Source of the DNA: Eriocheir sinensis
Lineage: Eukaryota; Arthropoda; Malacostraca; Decapoda; Varunidae
NCBI RefSeq assembly: GCF_024679095.1
Contig: NC_066517.1
Location: forward strand, 1,490,443 to 1,554,442
DNA: 64,000 nucleotides
Direction of reading: 5' to 3'
Of this stretch, positions 57,018-64,000 are shown piece after piece. Numbering within the stretch: position 1 is the first letter of the stretch; each line of letters begins with the position of its first letter. Under the pieces are notes generated by a model. That model made no database searches, was not told the DNA's origin, and saw only the letters and a list, made by a program, of their open reading frames with translations. A program made the translations under genes and the position numbers.

Positions 57018-57725
57018 TCGAAGCCCATTTCCACATTTTTCCTCCCATCCTAATCTTGTTTCCTCCCTCACCACCTTCCTCCCTTTTCCCTTCCCTCCCT
57101 TCACCTCCCTCTTCTCCCTTATCTATCTCATCTCCCTCCCCTTTTCTCCTCTCCTCTCCCTCCCCTCCCTCTTTATCCTTATCTCCTTCCTTCTATCTCC
57201 CTTCCTTGTCCTTACTTCCCTCCTCTCCCTTCTCCCTCTCTCCGTCCTCTCTTCTCATCTCCCTTCCTTCCCCTACTCTTCCTCTCTCTCCTTCCCCCTT
57301 CCATTATCTCCCCTTTTTCTTTTTCCTTCTTTTACCTCCCTTTTCTCCTCTTCCTTCCTTCCCGTTACTTCCCTTCTCTCTTCTCCCTTCCTTCCATTAC
57401 TCTTCCCCTTCCTCCTTTCCCTCCCTCCATCTCCCCTCTTTCCTCTCCCTTTCCTTAACCTCCCTTCTCTCTCTTCTCCCTCCCTCCACAACTCCCTTTT
57501 TTCCTCTCCTTTTCCTTCTCCTTCTCTTTCCTCTCCCCTTCCTTTACCTCCCTTCTCTCTCTTCTCCCTCCCTCCACAACTTCCTTTTTTCTCTCCTTTT
57601 CCTTCTCCTGTCCTCTTTCCTCTCCCATCCTTCCTCTCACCTCTCTTCACCCTTCTTTTCCCCTCTCTCCTCTCCCTTCCTTCACACCTCTCCTCACTTC
57701 TCTCCCTTCCCTTCTCTCTCCCTTT
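57018..57725 (+). repeat. Pyrimidine-rich tract with ~100-bp recurrence
   Basis: CTCTCTTCTCCCTCCCTCCA and CAACT.CCTTTTTTC recur near 57470 and 57560; CCTCCCTTCTCTC and TTACCTCCCTT words are frequent. Plus-strand open frames of ~350 codons are artefacts of missing purines. Confidence 0.8.
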
Positions 57726-57800
57726 AACATGGCCTCGCTGACACCCTCCCTGCCTAGCCACGCCTCCCTTCCACACCCTGTCACGCCCTTCGCTTCTCTC
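57726..57800 (+). repeat. Segment duplicated at 58845-58925
   Basis: TTTAACAT..CCTC, CTTGCCTAG/CTGCCTAGC and CCTCCCTTCCACACCCTGT recur in order in both places, marking an old duplication about 1.1 kb apart. Confidence 0.7.
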
Positions 57801-58125
57801 CCTAAAGCCAGATATCTTGCCTTGCTTCCCCTCCCCTCCCTTTGCCTACTCTCCTCCCTCCCTTCCTCCCTCCCTTCGCCTACTCTCCTCCCTCCCTCCC
57901 TAGGCCTCCTCTGCTTCCATGGAGGAGAGGAGGCACAGGTAGAAGAATGGAGATAAAAAGAAATTAAATAAAAATGGAGGAAGCAAAGAAGAGGAGGAGG
58001 AGAAGAGAGTTAAAAGCTATGTTAGAAGGAGGAGGAGGAGGAGAGGAAGGAAGAGACAAATGTTTCCTCCCTTCCTTTCTTTCCCTTCCTTTCTTCCCCT
58101 CCCTTTCTTCTCCACTCCTGCATAT

Positions 58126-58130
<5 letters not shown>

Positions 58131-58180
<50 letters not shown>

Positions 58181-58275
58181 AAATTACCTTCGCTTTTTTG
58201 TCGTGGCGTTTTATGTAAGTTAACTCGATATAAAAATGTGACGAGGAGGAGGAGGAGGAGGAGGAGGAGGAGGAG
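58131..58275. repeat. (CA)n and (GGA)n microsatellites
   Basis: (CA)n at 58131-58178 and (GGA)n at about 58241-58275. Confidence 0.95.
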
Positions 58276-58289
58276 GGAAGCAATAACAT

Positions 58290-58930
58290 CCATCCCTCAT
58301 CCTTATCTTCCCTATCCTTACTTCCTTCTACAATTCCCTTTTTTCCCTCCTTTTCTATTTATTCTTCTTCGTTATTATCTCTCTTCTTTTATTCTCCCTC
58401 CCCCTCCGTCCATTGCTATCCCTCCAGCTCTTATTTTCCTTTCTTTCCTTTGCTCTTCATTCTCTCCCTTTTCCTTCCTTCATTTAGCTGGTCATTTCTA
58501 CTTCTTTCTTCACGTTTTTTACCTTTCATTCTTCTTGTCCCTATTCCTCTGTTTATTCCTCCTCCTCCTTCTTCTCCCATTCCATTCTCCTTTTTTTTCA
58601 CATTTTCCTTCATCTATTTTCTTTCGCTTTCCCATTTCCATCTTCCCTTCCTTACTCGCTTTTCTTACTTGTAACTTCTTTTTCTTTCTTTTCATTCTTC
58701 CTCTCCTTCCCCTTTTCCTTCCCTCCACCTCCCCTTTTTCCTCTCCCTCCCAATGCACACTTTCTCTCCCTCTTTCCCTTCTCTCTCCCTTCACTACACT
58801 CCCCTCTCTCTTCTCTCCAACTCCACACATCTCCTCTCCCTTTAACATCACCTCCTTCCTCTCCTTGCCTAGAGCCAACACCTCCCTTCCACACCCTGTT
58901 CCACCCTGTCACACCCTTCCTCCTCCTCTG
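58290..58930 (+). repeat. Pyrimidine-rich tract ending in the duplicated segment
   Basis: T/C-rich sequence without fixed period; 58845-58925 is the second copy of the 57726 segment. Confidence 0.7.
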
Positions 58931-59339
58931 TGCCGGGACCAGGTCGAGAATTTGTAGGCGACCAGAGACGTGAGTTAGGGAGCCGGGACTGTTCAACGCC
59001 CAAGATTCAGGATGCGCTCTACCTCCTCCTTCTCCTCCTCCTCCTCCTCCTCCCTCTCTTCTCTTTTCTTATCTTTTCTTTTTACTTGATATTTCTTTGA
59101 TCGTTACTGAAATCACTGCGAACTGCCTCCACGCTGCGTAAGGTAAGGTGTATAGCTAGTTGAATACGTAGAAATTTAATACACAAAAGCAATATACATC
59201 CCCGAAGCAACAAAAGCAACATTGACAAAAAAAAAAGAAGAGCAAGCGTCGATTTACATATATACAAATTTACCTACCCGTCTCATCTCAACCTTCACTC
59301 AACCTCCTCTTTCATCCGCTTTTACCCTTTCAACCCCGG
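58931..59339. other. No gene recognised
   Basis: GC-rich then AT-rich unique sequence with a short (CTC)n near 59020-59055. Confidence 0.4.
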
Positions 59340-60150
59340 GCCCGCATTTTCAAACGTTTCGACACAGTACGTCTATTTAAAAGGCTCTCGTAGAAGTTAT
59401 AGGGATTTTCTTTGGTGAGTTTCATGGGCCTGGTGGTAGATTAGCAAGGTTTCTACGCCATGAACAGGAGAACACTTATGAAAACCTGTCCTGTCTTCTC
59501 CGTGGCGTCATTCAAAAGCCTCTCGTAGAAGTTATAGGGATTTTCTTTGGTGAGTTTCATGGCCCTGGTGGTAGATTTGCAAGGTTTCTACGCCATGAAC
59601 AGGAGAACACTTATGAAAACCTGTCCTGTCTTCGTGGCGTCATTCAAAAGCCTCTCGTAGAAGTTATAGGGATTTTCTTTGGTGGTTTCCTGGCCCTGGT
59701 GGTAGATCTGCAAGGTTTCTATGCCATGAACAGGAGAACACTTATGAAAACCTGTCCTGTCTTCTCCGTGGCGTCATTCAAAAGCCTCTCGTAGAAGTTA
59801 TAGGGATTTTCTTTGGTGAGTTTCATGGCCCTGGTGGTAGATTAGCAAGGTTTCTACGCCATGAACAGGAGAACACTTATGAAAACCTGTCCTGTCCTCC
59901 GTGGCGCTCGACACCTTAGTACATCTATTTAAAAGGCTCTCGTAGAAGTTATAGGTATTTTCACCAATGAAAACCTGTCCTGTCTTCTCCGTGGCGTACA
60001 TCTATTTAAAAAGGCTCTCGTAGATGTTATAGGGATTTTCTTTGGTGGTTTCATGGCCCTGGTGGTAGATTTGCAAGGTTTCTACGCCATGAACAGAAGA
60101 ACACTTATGAAAACCTGTCCTGTTCTCCGTGGCGTTCAAAAATAATAAGA
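59340..60150 (+). repeat. ~134-bp tandem repeat, about 5.5 units
   Basis: TCTCGTAGAAGTTATAGGGA begins at 59386, 59521, 59653, 59787, 59938 and 60016 (spacings 135, 132, 134, 151, 78). Units share TTTCTTTGGTG, CCTGGTGGTAGAT, GCAAGGTTTCTACGCCATGA and AACCTGTCCTGTC. The last steps show partial units joined out of register. Confidence 0.93.
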
Positions 60151-60339
60151 TGAATCCGAAGCGTTTGAGAATACGAGTCTTCATCCTTCCTCCTCAACCA
60201 ATGCCTCCTTGTCAGCCTTAACCCTTTCAGCCGCCCCCACCTTCTCCCCAGCCAGGATTCTTATATCAACCCCTATTTCTCAGGGTTATGTATCGGTTAA
60301 GTGTTAAAAGATCCTTGAAGAATAGCTGTGAATACCCCT

Positions 60340-60660
60340 TCTTCCCCCCCCCCCTTTCTCTATTCTCCTTTTCCCTTCAGTAGCCCCCCTCTCCCCTAGT
60401 CCCCCCCGTCGCCCCCCACCCCGCCCCATCCCCCTCACCTCCCCGCCCGTTCCCCACCCAGCCCACAGTCCCCCTAACAAGCTCCATTTTTCATCATTTT
60501 TATAACATCGCAAAAAAAAAAAAAAAACTAAGTTAAAAAAAAAAAACAAAAAAACAAAAACAAACTTACGGATACATTTAACCTCAACCACCACCACTAT
60601 CACCACCACCACCACCACCACCACTACAACCACCATTCAATTCCTCCACATCAACAAACT
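60340..60660. repeat. C-rich tract, poly(A) tracts and (CCA)n
   Basis: C-rich 60340-60470 with CCCCCCCCCC near 60345, A-rich 60512-60565, and (ACC)n at about 60588-60635. Unknown role. Confidence 0.8.
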
Positions 60661-60669
60661 GGAATCGAA

Positions 60670-61206
60670 CAAACCAATGAGAGAGGGAGTAAGAGAGGAA
60701 GGGAGGGAGGGAGAGGAAGGGAGAGAGACAGGGAGAGAAAATAAATCTGCCTTAACAAATTTACTGGAAGCCGCGGGAGGGAGGGAGGAAGGGAGGGAAG
60801 GACAACAGAAGGAAATGGAGGAAAGAATGAATATGGAGGAAGGGAGAGAAAAGATGGGAAGAACAAGAGATAAGAGAGGAGAGAAAGATGCTGGAGGTGG
60901 AAGAAACTGATGTAATGGAAGAAGGGAGGAAGGGAGGAAGAGAAGGAAGGAGGGAAAACAGAAGGTAAAGAGGGACGGAAGAGGAAGAGAGGGAGAGAAA
61001 GAGAGAGGATGAGAATGACAGGAGATAAGAGAGAAGGATGATGGAGATGAAGAAAAAGAAAATGATGGAATAAAGGAAAGGAGGAATAGAGAGAAAGGGA
61101 TAAAGAAGGAAAGGAAGAGAAGGAAAGGAAGGAAACGGAATAAGAAGAAAGAGAGAAAGAGAGGAAAAGAAAGAAAGGAGAAAGAAGACAGTACAGGAAG
61201 ATGCTG
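60670..61206 (+). repeat. Purine-rich tract with ~115-bp units
   Basis: AAGATGGGAAGAACAAGAGATAAGAGAGGAG-type segments recur near 60853 and 61010 (GACAGGAGATAAGAGAGAAG), each followed by a GGA.GATG.GGA stretch. Confidence 0.75.
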
Positions 61207-61281
61207 GAGAAGAAGAAGAAGAAGAAGAAGAAGAAGAAGAAGAAGAAGAAGAAGAAGAAGAAGAAGAAGAAGAAGAAGAAG

Positions 61282-61377
<96 letters not shown>
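61207..61377 (+). repeat. (AAG)25-(AG)48 compound microsatellite
   Basis: (GAA)n from about 61207 to 61282 passes directly into (GA)n to 61377. Confidence 0.97.
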
Positions 61378-61380
<3 letters not shown>

Positions 61381-62260
61381 AAGTTAGAGTAAGGAGGGAG
61401 GAAGTGAGGAGGGAAATGGGAGGTATGGAGGAGCGAGGGGAGGAAATTTGGGAGAATGAGTAATGGAGGAGGGAGATAAAACTGACGAGAGGGAAGAGGA
61501 GGAGGAGGAGGAAGAGGAGGGGGAGGAAGAGGAAGAGGAGGAGATAGTATAACATTTGAACCGAGTCGCAAGAAAGAACAAAAAAGTTGTAAATATTTAG
61601 ACAAAGAGGAAAGTAAAAATCGAAAGGAAAAGATTGAGAGAAAGGAAAAGAAGAGAAGAAGAAAGGAAGAGGAAGAAGAAAAAGAAGGGATGATAATAAA
61701 CTGGCGGGAAACGAAAGAAAAGAGACAAACTGAGAGAAAAAGGGAGAAAGAAGGAACAGTATAAGGAAAAGAAAGAATAATTATAAGGACAAAGGGAAAA
61801 GAAAGGAAGATAAAGAACAGGAGCAAAGAAAGGAAGATAATAGAAGAGAAAAAAGAAAGGAAAAGAAAGAAGGGAAAATATTGGAAGAAAAGAAAGAAGG
61901 AAAGAACAAAGACATGCAAGAGTAAAAAAAAGAAAAAGGAAAGAAAGGAAGAGAAGATAGGAAGGAAATGAAGGGAAGGGAAAGACAGATATAAAAGAAA
62001 GAATAAAAAGGTGGAAAAGGGAAAGGAAAAGGAAGAAGGAAAAATGAAGGAAGATGCAAAAGTGGAAAAACGAAGAAAATGAAGAAGGATAAAAAAATAA
62101 AGAAAACAAGAATAACAAAAGAACGGAATAGAAAAAAAAACGAAAGGAAAAGGAAGAAAGAATGGAGGAAGATGCAAAAAGGGGATTAAAGGAGAGAAGA
62201 GATGGGGAAGATAGGAGAGATGGAGGAAACGGGCAATAAAAAGAGGAGAGGTAGGTGATA
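61378..62260 (+). repeat. Purine-rich low-complexity tract
   Basis: GGAAAAGAAAGAA and AGGAAGATAAAGAA words. The ~600-codon minus-strand open frame crossing 60651-62507 is a compositional artefact. Confidence 0.8.
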
Positions 62261-62341
62261 GTGGGCGAAGATAGTGGCAGGAATAGTTATAGTGATGGTG
62301 ATGGTGGTGGTGGTGTAGGGAGAAAGGAAATATATGGCAGA

Positions 62342-62345
<4 letters not shown>

Positions 62346-62418
<73 letters not shown>

Positions 62419-62490
62419 CAGCAGTAGTAGTAGTAGTAGTAGTAATAGCAGCAGTAGTAGTAGTAGTAGCAGTAATAGTAGTAGTAATAG
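62346..62490 (+). repeat. (AGT)n trinucleotide repeat, ~48 units
   Basis: Almost pure AGT/TAG from about 62346 to 62416, then interrupted by AGC and AAT variants to 62500. Confidence 0.96.
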
Positions 62491-62539
62491 TAGCAACAGA
62501 AGTCCAAAGAAAAGAAGAAAACTACGTAGAAGAAAAATA

Positions 62540-62655
62540 ATATAGAGACAGAATATGAATAAGATAAATATGAATAAGATGAATATGAAAAGATGAACCT
62601 ATTATGAGTATGAACCTATGATAAGATGATTATGAACCTATGAGATGAATAACAG
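62540..62655 (+). repeat. Short ATGAATAAGAT minisatellite
   Basis: AATATGAATAAGATAAATATG, GAATATGAAAAGATGAACCTA and TATGAACCTATGA units just 5' of the LINE copy. Confidence 0.7.
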
Positions 62656-62659
62656 TAAG

Positions 62660-64000
62660 ATAGTGGTCATGTGCCCAGCCCAGGGAAAGTGACGCCGATT
62701 TTCAAAATGGGGGACGGGTCAGCTGCTTCAAACTATCGCCCAGTTAGCTTAACATCGGTTATAGGCAAGATGCTGGAGTCCATAATAGCCAGGAACATTC
62801 GGGAGCATCTACGTAGAGAAACACAGCTTAATTCACGACTCGCAGCATGGGTTCACTAAAGGTAGGTTATGCCTCACCAATCTCTTGTCCTTCTACAATA
62901 AAGTATTTGAGGCGGTAGACAGAGATGAAAATTATGATGTAATCTATCTTGATTTTAGTAAAGCGTTTGACAAAGTTCCTCACCAACGACTGTTGCTTAA
63001 ATTACAGGCTCACGGAGTAGAGGGTAAAGTTTTGAACTGGGTCAAGGCGTGGCTTAGCAATAGGAAGCTAAGGGTGCAAATCAATGGTAAAAGATCTGAC
63101 TGGGGATGTGTTACGAGTGGGGTCTCACAAGGTTCGGTATTAGGTCCACTTTTGTTTATTATTTATATCAATGACTTAGATACAGGAATTAGTAGTGATG
63201 TCAGTAAGTTTGCAGATGATACCAAGATCGGTAGAGTAATTGAGTCGGATCAGGACGCTAGTATTCTCCAGGATGAACTAAACAGATTGTATGACTGGGC
63301 GGATAAATGGCAGATGGAGTTCAATGTAGGGAAGTGCAGTATTCTGAGTGTAGGTAGGAACAACCCCTCACATAACTATTGCTTAAATGACACTCCCATA
63401 GGCAGGTCGGGAGCGAGAGGGATTTAGGGGCCTTAGAGAGCTCTGATTTCAAGCAGCGTAAGCAACAGAAGCGCCGAAGTCTTCCTCAAACTATATTTAG
63501 AATTAGTTAGACCTCGTCTTGACTATGCGGTTCAGTTCTGGTCACCTTACTATTGAATGGATATCAAAATGTTAGAATCGGTGCAGAGAAGGATGACTAA
63601 GATGATTCAGGGGTTGAGAAACTTGCCATACGAGGAAAGACTCAAACAGTTAAACTTGCATTTTCTAGAAAGGCGAAGGGTGCGTGGAGACATTATCGAG
63701 GTTTATAAATGGATGAAGGCTTTAATAAGGGAGCTATTCATAAGGTTATGTTTGTAAGAGAACCGGGTAGGACACGAAGTAATGGGTTGAAACTGGATAG
63801 ATTCAGATTCAACAGGGACATAGGCAAAAATTAATTTATTAACAGAGTGGTAGATGAGTGGAACAGGCTGAGCAGTCATGTGATGAGTGCCAATACAATT
63901 GTCGCATTAAGAAATAGATTAGATAAATTCATGGACAGTGATATAAGGTGGGGTTAAATACACGGGAGCTTAGGTTCAAAGGAGCTGCCTTGTACAGGCC
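62660..64000 (+). mobile_element. LINE family D copy, RT domain, running off the window
   Basis: Frame 1 (to about 62820) encodes VTPIFKMGDGSAASNYRPVSLTS; after a frameshift 62885-63427 encodes YLDFSKAFDKVPHQRL (motif A), SGVSQGSVLGPLLFIIYIND (motif B, with Ser replacing the usual Pro), SKFADDTKIG (motif C) and WQMEFNVGKC. Another deletion and frameshift near 63420-63470 precedes YAVQFWS, MDIKMLESVQRRMTKMIQGL, LERRRVRGDIIEVYKW and a stop-ridden C-terminus. The 3' UTR GGAGCTGCCTTGTACAGGCC is cut by the window edge. The copy is dead and 5'-truncated. It is closely related to family B in the C-terminal domain but has a distinct 3' end. Confidence 0.93.

Noticed and set aside
60651..62507. Minus-strand open frame of 618 codons
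   Set aside because: It spans (AGT)n, (AAG)n and (GA)n arrays and purine-rich DNA; residues are homopolymeric and no domain is visible.

Overview
The window is animal nuclear DNA, most likely from a decapod crustacean and probably a crab. I infer this from the extreme density of di- and trinucleotide microsatellites, long polypurine/polypyrimidine tracts, many 5'-truncated CR1/jockey-type LINEs ending in short tandem tails, tRNA-derived SINEs, interspersed CCTAA motifs, and one intron-containing gene with TATA box, initiator and AATAAA. The species call is from memory of similar repeats and was not searched. There are no bacterial operons, plasmid features or CRISPR arrays.

Only one convincing protein-coding gene is present, at 25029-27041 on the plus strand. 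It has a TATA box, a short 5' UTR, exon 1 encoding a signal peptide, an 881-bp GT-AG intron, a second exon encoding a Ser/Thr-rich glycosylated-looking ectodomain, a helical stalk, one transmembrane segment and a short basic tail, then a polyadenylation signal. The predicted 261-residue type I membrane protein belongs to no family I recognise.

Layout: 1-8.8 kb holds small inverted repeats and a composite minisatellite that reappears inverted at 7.7-8.4 kb, a 2.9-kb polypurine array, and a dead LINE. 8.8-12.7 kb is a 209-bp tandem repeat followed by purine-rich DNA. 12.7-15.5 kb carries two tRNA-derived SINEs, a foldback repeat with a nearly perfect 138-bp palindrome, and a nonautonomous hAT element with an 8-bp target duplication. 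16-23.5 kb is a cluster of LINE fragments, one of which has spawned a 42-copy 22-bp array from its own reverse-transcriptase sequence. 25-27 kb is the gene. 28-29 kb has a 255-bp MITE. 29.8-34 kb is a 31-bp satellite split by a 1.77-kb LINE. 34-47.4 kb is mostly low-complexity DNA with a 376-bp higher-order repeat, a SINE, a LINE copy and a quasi-palindromic repeat. 47.5-54.6 kb is a 24-copy, 232-bp tandem array with interspersed blocks of 63-bp subunits; it passes directly into a 79-bp TGCG-rich array and then a 37-bp array. 56-62.6 kb is mainly pyrimidine- then purine-rich tracts plus a 134-bp tandem repeat, and 62.7-64 kb is another dead LINE that runs off the end.

The long ORFs in this window (up to about 600 codons) are products of base-skewed or tandemly repeated DNA without stops and should not be taken as genes. 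The most interesting biology I can support is the unrecognised membrane-protein gene, the LINE-to-minisatellite conversion, the repeated occurrence of LINE copies inside TC/GA microsatellites, and the two-module 7-kb tandem array.
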